A DNA stretch of 13,331 bases, from the NCBI GenBank assembly GCA_963808455.1, contig CAWEHT010000411.1, forward strand, positions 1-13,331, read 5' to 3'. This document shows positions 1 through 8,768 of this stretch, one piece after another. This stretch comes from CAWEHT01 sp963808455. Lineage in GTDB: Bacteria; Chloroflexota; Anaerolineae; CG2-30-64-16. How positions within the stretch are numbered: position 1 is the first letter of the stretch; each line of letters begins with the position of its first letter. Under the pieces are notes generated by a model, which had not been told where the DNA came from, did not search any database, and saw only the letters and a program-made list of their open reading frames with translations. Both the position numbers and the translations under genes were made by a program.

Positions 1-3000
1 GCTGGGGAGTGGAAGCACGTGCCCGGCTCGGGCGGCGACGACTGGCAGCAGGTGGATACCGTGCCGGATACGTGCGCGGTCCAGTCGGCGGCGGCGCCGG
101 TCACATGCCATTTCGACACGACCCTCGGCGGCGAATACCGTGTGACGGCGGCCATCCAGGACGACCAGGGCCGGCCCAACCGCAGCCAGCTCACGCTGTG
201 GGTCAGCGGCGAGGCCCACCCGCCTGCTCGCCAGGTGCAGCGGAGCAGGTCACCTTGATCCCCGATCGCAAAGACTACCAGCCCGGCGACACGGCCGAGA
301 TCCTGGTTGACGCGCCCTTCTCGCCGGTGTGGCGTGATGACCCTCCGCCGCTCGGGGATCGTGTCCAGCCAGCCTTTCACGATGACCGGCCCATCGTACA
401 CGCTCAAGGCGCCCATCGAAGACGCCTACGTGCCCAACGTGCAGGTTGACGTTAACCTGGACGGCGTGGCGCCTCGCGTCGAACGACGCGGGCAACGTCA
501 ACCCCAACCTGCCCCTGCGCCCGGCGTTTGCCGGCGGCAGCCTGGACCTCTGGGTCCCGGCCCTGTCTCGCACGCTGAAGGTGGCAGCGACCCCACGCGA
601 GCAGGGATCTGGCGCCAGGCGGGAGCACGACGGTGGACATCCTGCTCGAGGACGCCGCCGGCCGGCCGGTCCAGGGCGCCGAGGTGGCCGTCGTGGTCGT
701 GGACGAGGCCGTGCTGGCGCTGACCAGCTACCAGACCCCCGACCCGATCGGCGTGTTCTACAGCCCGCGGGACGCTGACACGTCCGATTATCACCTGCGG
801 GGCAACCTCGTGCTGGCCAACCCGGGCACGTTGGGTGCCGGGGCCTGCAGGCCCATGGCGCGACGGTCCTCGATGGGGAATTCGCCCAGGGGATGCGGGC
901 CGCGGCGGTGCCGGCCGCGGCCCCGATGGCGGCGCCGGCGGGTGCCGCATCCGGCGCGGGCGTCCAGCCGCAGGCGCCCATCGCCTTGCGCACGGACTTC
1001 GACCCGCTGGCCGCCTTCACGCCCACGCTGCCCACCGACGCCCAGGGCAGGGCCAGCGTCAACATCAAGCTGCCGGATAACCTGACGCGCTACCGCGTGA
1101 TGGCCGTGGCTGTGGCCGGCGGCAAGGAATTCGGCTCGGGCGAATCGATCATCACGGCCCGCCTGCCGCTGATGGTCCGCGCCTCGCCGCCGCGCTTCCT
1201 GAACTTCGGCGACCGCTTCGAGCTGCCCGTCGTGCTGCAAAACCAGACCGGCACGCCGATGGACGTCAACGTGGCCGTGCGGGGCTCGAACCTCACATTC
1301 GCCCACGTCACGTCAACCATCTCGAACGTCCAGACTTTCGACGCGCAGAGGGTGACCGTGCCCGTGGACGACCGGGTGGAGGTGCGCTTCCCCGCCTCGG
1401 CCGATCGCCCCGGCACGGCGCGCTTCCAGGTGGCTGCCGTCCAGGCCCTCGGTGCATCGGGGCAGGCAGCGCCCGGGGCGGCGGCCGACGCCGCCCAGCT
1501 CGAGCTGCCCGTGTGGACGCCGGCGACCACGGAGGCCTTTGCCACCTACGGCGAGATCGATGCAGGGGCGATCGCCCAGCCGGTCATCGCCCCCACGAAC
1601 GTCTACACCCAGTTCGGCGGGCTGGAGATCACCACATCCTCGACCGCCCTGCAGGCGCTCACCGATGCGGTGCTCTACCTCGAGTCCTATCCCTACGAGT
1701 GCTCGGAGCAGCTGGCCTCCCGCATCATGGCCGTCGCGGCGCTGCGCGACGTGCTCACGGCGTTCCACGCCTCCGGGCTGCCGTCGCCCGATGCGATGAA
1801 TGCCCGGGTCGACAGCGACATCGCCCGGCTGCAGGCGCTCCAGAATGACGACGGCGGCTTCCCGCTCTGGAGCCGCGGCGACGATGCCTGGCCCTACGTC
1901 ACGATCTACGTGACCCACGCCCTCCAGGAGGCGCGGTCCAAGGGCTACAAGGTCCCCGACGATGTGATGCAGCGGGCGGGCGAATATCTCCAGAACATCG
2001 AGCTGCACATCCCCTCCTGGTACGGCCAGGATGCCCGCAACGCGATCATCGCTTACTCGCTGTATGTCCGCGGCCTGATGGGCGACGGCGACGCCACGCA
2101 GGCGCGCGGGTTGATCGAGGACAACGGCGCCGATAACCTGCCCGCCGAGGCCTTAGGCTGGTTGCTGCCCGTCCTGAGCGCCGACCCGGACTCGGGCCAG
2201 GAAGTCGGCGAGATCCGCCGCTACCTGAACAACCACGTCGTCGAGACCGCGGGCGCCGCCAGCTTCACGACGTCGTACGGCGACGACGACTACCTCCTCA
2301 TGCACAGCAGCCGCCGCACCGACGCCGTGATCCTGGACGCGCTCATCACCGACCAGCCGAAGTCGGACCTCATCCCCAAGGTCGTCCAGGGGCTGCTGGC
2401 AGCCCGCAAGCAGGGACGGTGGGACAGCACGCAGGAAAACTCCTTCGTGCTGCTGGCCCTGGATCACTACTTCAACACCTACGAAGCGCAGACGCCGGAC
2501 TTCGTGGCGCGCCTCTGGCTGGGGGACCAGTATGCCGGCGAAGCGGCCTTCAAGGGCCGCACGATCGACCGCCAGCAGGTGGACGTCCCGATGGCTTACC
2601 TGGCCGGGGGCCAGGCGCCCGTGGGCGCGGCGCAGAGCCTGCTCCTCAGCAAGGACGGCGCCGGCCGCCTGTACTACCGGATCGGCATGTCGTATGCGCC
2701 CAAGGACCTGGTGCTCGAGCCCGCCGAGCAGGGCTTCACGGTGGAGCGCACTTACGAGGCCGTCGACAGCCCGGACGACGTGCACCGCGATCCCGACGGC
2801 ACCTGGCACGTCCGTGCGGGGGCCCAGGTGCGCGTGCGGCTCACCATGGTCGCGCCCGCCCGTCGCTATTTCGTCGCCCTGGTCGATCCTCTTCCGGCCG
2901 GGTTCGAGGCCGAGAATCCGGCCCTCGCGGTGGCCGGCCGCGTCCCGCAGGACAGGGACCCGCAGGGCTCCGGCGGCGGCTTCTGGTGGTGGATCGGCCC

Positions 3001-3199
3001 GTGGTACGAGCATCAGAACCTGCGGGATGACCGCGTCGAGGCATTCACATCGCTGCTGTGGGAGGGTGTCTATACTTATACCTATGTGGCCCACGCGACC
3101 ACCCCCGGCGAGTTCATCGTGCCGCCGGCCAAGGCCGAGGAGATGTATTCGCCCGAGACCTACGGGCACGCCGGGACCGACCGGGTCGTCGTGCAGTGA
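1..3199 (+). CDS. Alpha-2-macroglobulin-like protein, 5'-truncated, frameshifted
   Basis: A large extracytoplasmic protein of the bacterial alpha-2-macroglobulin family, which traps attacking proteases by covalent thioester chemistry. The start lies outside the window; about 1,065 residues remain. Macroglobulin-type beta domains come first (IPDRKDYQPGDTAEILV near 265; VDEAVLALTSYQTPDP near 700). An A2M core domain follows at about 1000-1150 (LPDNLTRYRVMAVAV). The thioester domain contains YPYECSEQLAS, with the CSEQ motif at 1700-1711, so both the thioester Cys and Gln are present. The C-terminal MG-like domain (LVDPLPAGFEAENPAL) ends with TGA at 3197-3199. The reading frame breaks about five times in the first 850 bases (near 230, 331, 470, 625 and 835), while the remaining 2.3 kb is clean. 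Conserved sequence continues across every break, so I treat this as one gene with sequence errors; a recent pseudogene is the alternative. No partner such as penicillin-binding protein 1C is visible. Family call is confident; exact function is inferred. Confidence 0.9.
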
Positions 3200-3282
3200 G
3201 CCTGCCCCTTTTCCCCCACGTTCGCCCGGCCACGCGTGGCCTTGCAGGGCCCTTGGCGGCGGGGGGCAAAAGGCATCGGGGT

Positions 3283-3317
3283 GGTTTCATTGGGCGGCGA
3301 AGCCGCCCAATGAAACC
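3283..3317. repeat. Perfect 16-bp inverted repeat (hairpin)
   Basis: The left arm GGTTTCATTGGGCGGC (3283-3298) and the right arm GCCGCCCAATGAAACC (3302-3317) are exact reverse complements around a 3-base loop GAA. With one G-U wobble the stem extends to 3280-3320. It lies 84 bases past the A2M stop and about 200 bases past the stop of the convergent small gene, so it could act as a bidirectional terminator. However, no T-tract follows on either strand. A dispersed palindromic repeat unit is the other reading. Confidence 0.7.
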
Positions 3318-3365
3318 GCCGGTTACCTAATGCAGATATAGGGGGCCTTTCCGCTGACGCCAAAA

Positions 3366-3426
3366 CGGATGCTTCGCTGGCGTCTCGCCGCGGCGATGGT
3401 TGTCTCGTCCACCCGCTCAGCATGAC
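3366..3426 (-). repeat. Split copy of a Chloroflexota-type intergenic repeat
   Basis: Read on the minus strand, GTCATGCTGAGCG (3426-3414) and AGCGAAGCATCCG (3378-3366) are the two halves of a motif that, from memory, is very common between genes in Chloroflexota genomes, where the halves are nearly adjacent. Here they are separated by 35 unrelated bases. The repeat family assignment rests on recall and not on a search. Confidence 0.4.
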
Positions 3427-3515
3427 AGACGCTGCTACCAAGTACCGTCCCTGAACATGCACTAAGTCAACACATGGGGGGCCGCGAAGCCCCTGGGAGG
3501 GAACCGGCGCATGCG

Positions 3516-3914
3516 CTAGCGCGGCACCATCTGGCTTGCCGCCAGCGGTCGCCGGAACGTCAGGCGCCACCAGCCTGTGCCCTGTAGTCCCGCGGCCTCC
3601 CATCCCTCCGCGACGAGCTGGCTGACCAGGGCCTGGAGCTGCCTGGCCGAATATTCCGGCTCTGGCGCCCAAGTCGGGCAATAGAAGCCGCCCGATCTCC
3701 CCGCGGTGTATCTTCCCACGGGCCCGGTAGCGTTGGCCTGAAACCAGTGACAGCGAACCAGGCGGTCATCGCTGCACAGGCCTTCCACTTCCTGGATCTC
3801 GCACGTCTCCCACTCCGTTTCAGTGGCCGGCTTATGATACAGGTGCGCCCTGCTCCGGGTCGAGCGGGATGCTGCCTTGCCTGGCAGATAAGTCCCATGA
3901 ATGCTGTCCCACAT
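3516..3914 (-). CDS. Hypothetical 132-residue protein
   Basis: A small soluble protein of unknown function. The start ATG at 3912-3914 is preceded by a perfect AAGGAGG six bases upstream, which fixes the start well; longer in-frame starts have no such signal. The stop is TAG at 3516-3518. The protein begins MWDSIHGTYLPG, has no signal peptide or membrane segment, and contains a central WETCEIQEVEG block, a FQANATGPVGRY block and an amphipathic stretch ARQLQALVSQLVAEGWE. It ends in a GTGWWRLTFRRPL strand. The GWE..WW...FRR ending resembles uncharacterised small proteins I associate with Chloroflexota, a recollection only. It has four cysteines. It lies directly downstream of the Prim-Pol-like gene on the same strand, overlapping its 3' end, so the two are probably cotranscribed. 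Its function cannot be assigned. Confidence 0.75.
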   Translation of the reverse strand: MWDSIHGTYLPGKAASRSTRSRAHLYHKPATETEWETCEIQEVEGLCSDDRLVRCHWFQANATGPVGRYTAGRSGGFYCPTWAPEPEYSARQLQALVSQLVAEGWEAAGLQGTGWWRLTFRRPLAASQMVPR

Positions 3915-4585
3915 ACTGAGCCTCCTTCGGCTCCCGCGGCCCAGGTCCCTCCGGGCGGGTTGCGCCACTGGCCGGCACAGCCGCCCGTGCCCCTGGGGCT
4001 TCCCCTGGGAAAGCCGCCCCCGCCAGCAGCAGCCGCGCGATCCAATCCGGCAGGGTTGCGACTGCGGGCTCGGGGTCGGACTCCAAAAGCCAGCAACAGG
4101 GCTCATCGAGCTGGCTGGGCGGCAAGACGACGAACCCGTCTGCCCGCACGATCAGGCCTCCCGGAAGCCCGGTCGTGCGCACCGGCATCCCGGGCGGGCG
4201 GAGATAAAGCAAAGTGGCAAGCCCGCCGGGGCCCAGGATCTGCCGCGGTGGCGGGCAGCAAGCGACGATCTTGCCTGAGGGCCACGAGGTCTACCGGTAT
4301 CTCCACGGCCAGAACATTGCTGGGCTTCAGGGCCAGGCCGATGTTTGCGTCGGGCCAGCGCGTCCACCAACGCCGGACGACCGCCTGGTCCCGGCTGGCC
4401 TCACAAGGGCCGCTTTGGACCCTGGGATGGCGGCCAGGTTCCGTGCAGCCCGGGCGCCCACAGGAGCAGGCGGCCAGGCGCGAGGTATGGAGTGGGATGA
4501 GCCACCAGCCGAGGAGGGCATAGCTCGCGGCGGCGCGCCTGGGCGCGTCGCAGACGGCCGCACAATCGATCAGGCGCAAGAACAT
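3832..4585 (-). CDS. Prim-Pol-like (bifunctional primase/polymerase) domain protein, frameshifted
   Basis: About 250 residues matching the N-terminal Prim-Pol fold (archaeo-eukaryotic primase superfamily). Visible blocks in order are AASYALLGWWLIPLH, a zinc-ribbon-like CSCGRPGCTEPGRHPR, the hallmark VVRRWWTRWPDANIGLALK, then NVLAVEIP, LATLLYLRPPGMPVRTTGLP, and RADGFVVLPPS followed by LPDWIARLL. The frame changes once near 4235; both halves are clearly one domain. In active members the strand after the WPDANIG block carries a D-x-D metal site; here it reads AVEIP, so the catalytic acids are mostly missing. Short actinobacterial homologues annotated as bifunctional primase/polymerase carry a similar EVP segment (recalled). 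No helicase module follows. ATG at 4583-4585 is chosen because the domain begins about 20 residues later; a GTG at 4651 is possible. The downstream stop at 3832 lies inside the next gene, an 83-base overlap that another frame error might explain. A non-catalytic nucleic-acid-binding role is inferred. Confidence 0.75.
3921..3927 (-). promoter_or_regulatory. Strong ribosome binding site for the small gene
   Basis: AAGGAGG on the minus strand, six bases before the ATG at 3914. It decides the start of the 132-residue protein and shows that this reading frame is a separate gene and not the tail of the Prim-Pol-like protein. Confidence 0.8.
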
Positions 4586-4748
4586 TTCCAACCCCGCCTG
4601 CACTGCAGTCAGGCCGGCCCTTCGGACACGAGAATCCCGAGGCCCCGGCACCTGCGTTCGATGGAAGTTCTACGTCGTGATGCACGTCGAAGAGCCGGCG
4701 GGCGGCCTACCGGTCTTCCTATTCTGTTTGGCGCGGGTTCGCTTGGAT

Positions 4749-4766
4749 TGTGACTATTATATCACA
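4749..4766. promoter_or_regulatory. Dyad TGTGA-N8-TCACA overlapping the -10 box, possible operator
   Basis: TGTGACTATTATATCACA has matching 5-base arms and sits squarely over the -10 element of the promoter at 4756-4783, where a bound protein would block polymerase. The arms look like those of CRP/FNR-family sites, but the spacing is 8 and not 6, so I do not name the regulator. Confidence 0.4.
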
Positions 4767-4783
4767 TATTTCGCGAATTGCAA
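4756..4783 (-). promoter_or_regulatory. Sigma-70 promoter of the Prim-Pol-like gene
   Basis: On the minus strand TTGCAA (4783-4778), a 16-base spacer and a perfect TATAAT (4761-4756) preceded by TGA, an extended -10. It lies in a short AT-rich island (about 4745-4810) that contrasts with the GC-rich surroundings. Transcription would begin near 4748, giving a leader of about 160 bases before the ATG at 4585. Confidence 0.7.
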
Positions 4784-4812
4784 GCAGAAAAATTCTTCTT
4801 CCTTAAATTACC

Positions 4813-4838
4813 GGCGGGGATGAGGCCCTCGCCCCGCC
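4813..4838 (-). terminator. Candidate terminator hairpin after the SHMT/GcvT fusion gene
   Basis: On the minus strand GGCGGGG (4838-4832) pairs with CCCCGCC (4819-4813); the 12-base loop contains a further GAG/CTC pairing. It starts 15 bases past the TAG stop at 4854. The nearest T-run is about 20 bases beyond the stem, so this is not a textbook intrinsic terminator. Confidence 0.4.
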
Positions 4839-4853
4839 CCCGCCGCCTATTCC

Positions 4854-7800
4854 CTATTCCCTGGCTCCCGTTTCCCGCCAGTGAGCGCGCTCGGCGGGCA
4901 ATGGGAAGCGCGTCAGCAGGGTCGCCGGGTCGGGCAGCGCCACCTTGTCACCGGGCGCCAGCTCGGCCTTGCTGCTCTTCTCGGCCGGGCTCTTGCCGCC
5001 CAGGCTGAAGATGCCCACCGCTTCGGATGGGCGGGCGGCCCGGCTCTGCAGGTAGGCCAGCCCGATGATGATGCCGTCCACGTCCACGGCCGCGCTGGTC
5101 ACCCACCCGATGGCCTGCCCCTTACGATTGACCACCGGGTCACCCGTCTTGGGCATGCGCACGCCACGATCGTTCATGCGGAAGCGGGCGATCTCCATGG
5201 TGCGTGTCTTCTCGTGCGCCACGTGCGCAGCCCGCCCGACGAAGTAGGGCTTATGGAGCTTGACATAGGCCGCGAACCCGGCGCCGGCCGGCGAGATGTC
5301 GAACGGCCCAGCCAGCTCGTGCCCGTACAGCGGCAATCCCGCCTCGGTGCGCGTGCTCATCGCGCGCCGCCAGCCCGCACGGCTGCAGCCCAAGCGGCTT
5401 CCCGGCTGCCAGCAGCGCCTCCCAGAACGCCAGCGCCCGCTCGGGATGGACGAACAGCTCGTAACCGATGTCCTCGCCGGTATAGCCCGTGCGCGAGATG
5501 ACCAGGTCGAAATCGCGCGCCGATCGGCGCGCCCAGCACGCACTCCATCACACCGGTCCGGCGGAGGCGCCCGATGCGGTCGGCGGTCGCCGGGTCTGCC
5601 AGGCTCTGCAGGATGGCCATGCCGGCCGGGCCTTGCAGCGCCAGGTCAACCCGCATGTCGGCACCGGAAGACGGGTCCTTCAGGTTCCGCAGCCGCGCGG
5701 GGCGCAGCACGCGAATCTGCCGGGTGGGCGCGGTCCAGCAGGATCTCGTCGTTGTTGACCGCGTTCAGCCAGGTCCAGTCCTTGTCGGCATTGGAGGCAT
5801 TGACCACGATCTGGTACACGTCGGGCCGCTTGTGGTAGACGATCAGGTCGTCGATCACGTGCCCATCGGCATCGAGCAGGTAGCTGTAGAAGCTCTCGCC
5901 GGGCCCGAACCAGCGCGTATAGTTGCTCACCGCGAGGTCAAGGAACTCGGCGGCGTGCGGCCCGCTGACCTCCAACACGCCCATGTGGGCGACGTCGAAC
6001 AGCCCGGCGGCCTTGCGCACGGCGTTGTGTTCGTCGAGCACGCCCGTGTACCACACGGGCATTTCCCAGCCGGCGAAGGGCACGATGTGGTGCGTGTGCG
6101 CCTTGTGCCAGGCATAGAGCGGCGTGCGCAGCAGCGGAGCGTTTTCCGGCTCCTTCCAGGAGAACTCTGGCAGCTCGCGGCGGGCCCGCGCCGGCTCCAG
6201 CGCGCCCTGGCCGACGAAATAGGGCTTGCGCAGCTCGAAGCGCTCGCGCATGCCGACGAGCGGCCCCGCGCCCGGCGCGGCATCCTGATGCCCGGCGCGC
6301 TGCCAGAGGTCCAGCCCCGTCGGCCGCCCGGAGTTGGGCCCATAGCCAGGGCAGGCGCTATAGTCGGGCAGCCCGGCCGCCTCGCGCAGCGCCTTGAGCG
6401 TGCCGGCGCCCGCCGGGACCGCTCCCGCTGCAGCGCAGGCGTCATAGGTCGCCTGGGCCACGGCCGCCGGCGCCACGATCTCCACGTGATCCTGGCCGCG
6501 CCGGAATACCTGCAGCCCCGCGGGCAGCCTGGCTCCTCCATCCAGCAGCCTTGCGGCGCGCGGCCCGTCAACCGCCAGCGCCACGAAAGCCGGCGGGGCC
6601 TCGCCGGCGGCGGCCGCCTGTGAAGGCATGGGCACGCCCGAGGTGGGCGGCGCGCTCAGGTCGGCCACGATGATCGGGCCCTCGACCTTGGCCAGGATGT
6701 CCCGGCGGTCGAACAGGGTGTAGCCGTCGCCCAGCTCCCGCAGCCAGGCCTTGACCCGTTCGTGGTTTTCCGGCTGCGTGCGCACGATGTAAGAGTCGCG
6801 GCCGTCCTCGTCGAACGGGCTGGCGCATCACGCACACGTCGTCGATCACCCGCCCCTCGGCGTCCAGCGCGAAGCCGAAGCCACAGCCGCCCGGCGCCAG
6901 GGCCCCCACATCGTTGGTAAGCGTTTCGGCGAGCGACGGCATCGCCCGGTCGCCGATCACCTGCAGCAGCCCGCAGGCGCTCAGGTCGATCAAGGCAGCG
7001 CCCACGCGTGCGGCCTCCAGCTCGGCAGCCATGCCCGGCCCACGGTGGGGCCTGACCTTCGGGGACGCGGTGCCGCGGCCGGCCGCGGCCGGCTCCTGCA
7101 GCCTGTAGTAGTGCGGATACTCGCTGCCGTGGCTCCCGGTCTCGGCCACGCCCTGAGCCGCCAGCTCGGCCACGTCGGCCTTGACGCTCTCGAAGACCTC
7201 GAGGGCCAGCTTGCCGCGCGGCAGCTCGCCGGCCAGGCCCGTGTAGCTGAACGGCTGCACGTTCGTCACGACCGCGTTATGGCATCCGCCACACGGTCCA
7301 TCTCGGCCGGGCCGAAGCCGCGCTGCGAGAGCCAGGGCGTGCCCAGGCGGACGCCGCTGGCCAGCGCCGTGATCCGGTCGCCCGGGATGGTGTTCTTGTT
7401 GGCCACGATGCCGGCCAGGTCGAGGATGCGCACGACAGGCTCGGCCCGCAGCGGCCAGCCTGTGGTGGTCTTGATGCCGCCGAGAATCCAGCACGACGAT
7501 GTGGCTGTCGGTGCCGCCATAGGCCAGCGGCACGCCCCTCTTTCGGAAGCTGCCGGCAAGGGCCGCCGCGTTCTCCTTGATGCGCCACTGCAGCTGCCGG
7601 AAAGGCTTCGGTCCAGCGCGATGTTGAAGGCCACGGCCATGGCCGCGAACTTCTGGGTGTGCGGCCCGCCCTGCTCGCCCGGGAAGACGCCGGCATCGAC
7701 ACGTGCAGCCAGGTCCTCGTTCGTCGTCATGATGCAGGCCCCGCGCGGGCCACACAGCGTTTTGTGCGTGGTGAAGGTGATCACGTCGGCCAAGCCGACC

Positions 7801-8570
7801 GGGCTGGGGAAGGCGCCGGCAATCACCATGCCGGCCGGATGGCTGATGTCGGCCAGCAAGGCGGCGCCAACCTCGTGGGCGATGGCGGCGAAGGCTTCCC
7901 AGTCGGGCGCCCAGCTGTAAGAGGTAAAGCCGGCGATGATCATCTTCGGGCGGTGGGTCCTGGCCAGGTCGCGGATCTGGTCGTAGTCCAGCTGGCCCGT
8001 CGCGGGGTTCACGCCGTAGCTCACCACGTGGTAGCGCTTGCCCGAGAAATTGAACTCGCTGCCGTGTGTGAGGTGGCCGCCCTGATACAGGTCCATGCCC
8101 ATGACGGTCTCGCCCGCCGCGACGAGCGTGTCATAGGCGACAAGGTTCGCCGCGGCGCCCGACAGCGGCTGCACGTTGACGTAAATGTTCTTGGCGCTGA
8201 CGCGCTTGTTGGCAAAGCAGGCCGCCGCCCGCCTCTGGGCCAGCGTCTCGATGAAGTGGACGTAATCCACGCCCTTGTAGAACCGGCGGTCGGCGTAGCG
8301 CCGGTAGTACGCCAGCTGGTGGGGGACATCGAGCAGAGTCTCTTCGTCGTCGCGGGTCATGCGCAGAGGCGGATAGCCTTCGGCGTACACGTTGTTGAAC
8401 ACGGAACCCAGCGCCTCTCGCACGGCTTTGGGCGCGATGGACTCGGAGGGGATCATGATCAGCTTGCGAGCCTGGCGCTCTTCTTCGAAGCCGATGATCG
8501 CGTCGATGTCCGGGTCCACCGCGCCGATGTCAACCCCGAAAAAGCTCTGCGCGTAGTCTTGCTCTGCCAT
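4854..8570 (-). CDS. Fusion enzyme: serine hydroxymethyltransferase - GcvT-like module - aminomethyltransferase (GcvT)
   Basis: One reading path of about 1,240 residues combining two enzymes of folate one-carbon metabolism. (1) SHMT, residues 1 to about 450: it interconverts serine and glycine with PLP and tetrahydrofolate. It shows YAEGYP, NVQPLSGAAANLVAY, DISHPAGMVIAG and the PLP lysine in TFTTHKTLCGPRG (K270), and ends ELPRGKLALEVFESVK. A charged insertion of about 27 residues follows YAEGYP. (2) A GcvT-like module, about 7090-6180: RVGAALIDLSACGLLQV, LDAEGRVIDDV, ending RKPYFVGQ. (3) A complete GcvT, about 6170-4854: IVPFAGWEMPVWYTGVLDEH, FDVAHMGVLEVSG, VVNASNADKD, SRTGYTGEDIGYELFVHPE, CGLAARD, EAGLPLYGHEL, KLHKPYFVGR. 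The ATG at 8568-8570 has AAAGGAG eight bases upstream. Frame breaks lie near 7612, 7490, 7270, 6828, 5716, 5535 and 5370. The apparent SHMT stop at 7266 falls before the SHMT C-terminus, so it is not the true end. No start with a ribosome binding site is seen between modules. Two or three separate genes remains the alternative. Confidence 0.85.
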
Positions 8571-8644
8571 ACGGTGCACTCCTTTGTGTGGCGCTCGGCC
8601 GGGCGGCCGGCCCATCAGGTGTTATTTCTTGGGAACAACCTGGG

Positions 8645-8673
8645 ATTTTAGCATCGTATGGCCGTGCGGGCAA
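8645..8673 (-). promoter_or_regulatory. Sigma-70 promoter of the SHMT/GcvT fusion gene
   Basis: On the minus strand TTGCCC (8673-8668), a 17-base spacer and TAAAAT (8650-8645) with TGC just before it (extended -10). Transcription would begin near 8638, about 70 bases before the start codon, a leader too short for a tandem glycine riboswitch. Confidence 0.55.
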
Positions 8674-8694
8674 CCGCGGGAAGCGCGCGTGGGA

Positions 8695-8711
8695 ATCGAG
8701 AGCTTCTCGAT
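8695..8711 (-). terminator. Small hairpin after the secreted-protein gene
   Basis: ATCGAGA (8695-8701) and TCTCGAT (8705-8711) form a 7-bp stem with a 3-base loop, 58 bases past the TAA of the secreted protein and just upstream of the fusion-gene promoter. No T-tract follows, so a terminator role is only suggested by position. A separate 10-bp palindrome GCACGCGTGC lies at 8714-8723. Confidence 0.25.
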
Positions 8712-8768
8712 GAGCACGCGTGCCGCCAAGCGCTCTCGGCTGCTCCCCCCTGAGCCGTGTAACCTTCG

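Larger units (their letters stand above)
3200..3515. other. Gene-free gap with palindromes and repeat-like elements
   Basis: No convincing gene lies here. The gap separates two convergent genes and is full of symmetric sequence: a 14-bp palindrome GGCCACGCGTGGCC at 3228-3241, a long hairpin at 3283-3317, an inverted pair GACGCC/GGCGTC at 3356-3361 and 3379-3384, a split repeat at 3366-3426, and two overlapping 10-bp palindromes GCGCATGCGC (3507-3516) and GCGCTAGCGC (3513-3522). The second of these contains the stop codon of the minus-strand gene. Open frames crossing this gap have no recognisable protein character. Confidence 0.6.

Noticed and set aside
2153..3169. Long minus-strand frame antisense to the A2M gene
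   Set aside because: The A2M frame has conserved domain structure; the antisense protein is a shadow of GC-rich codons.
4749..4766. CRP binding site
   Set aside because: The arms match TGTGA/TCACA, but the spacing is 8 bases where CRP needs 6. Kept only as a generic dyad.
5574..6623. Long plus-strand frame antisense to GcvT
   Set aside because: Mirror of a conserved GcvT reading frame; no independent evidence for a gene.
8571..8644. Glycine riboswitch before the SHMT/GcvT gene
   Set aside because: The leader after the predicted start is only about 70 bases, and no tandem aptamer-like structure is visible.
7659..8651. Long plus-strand frame antisense to SHMT
   Set aside because: The opposite strand carries clear SHMT motifs; the antisense protein has no recognisable domain.
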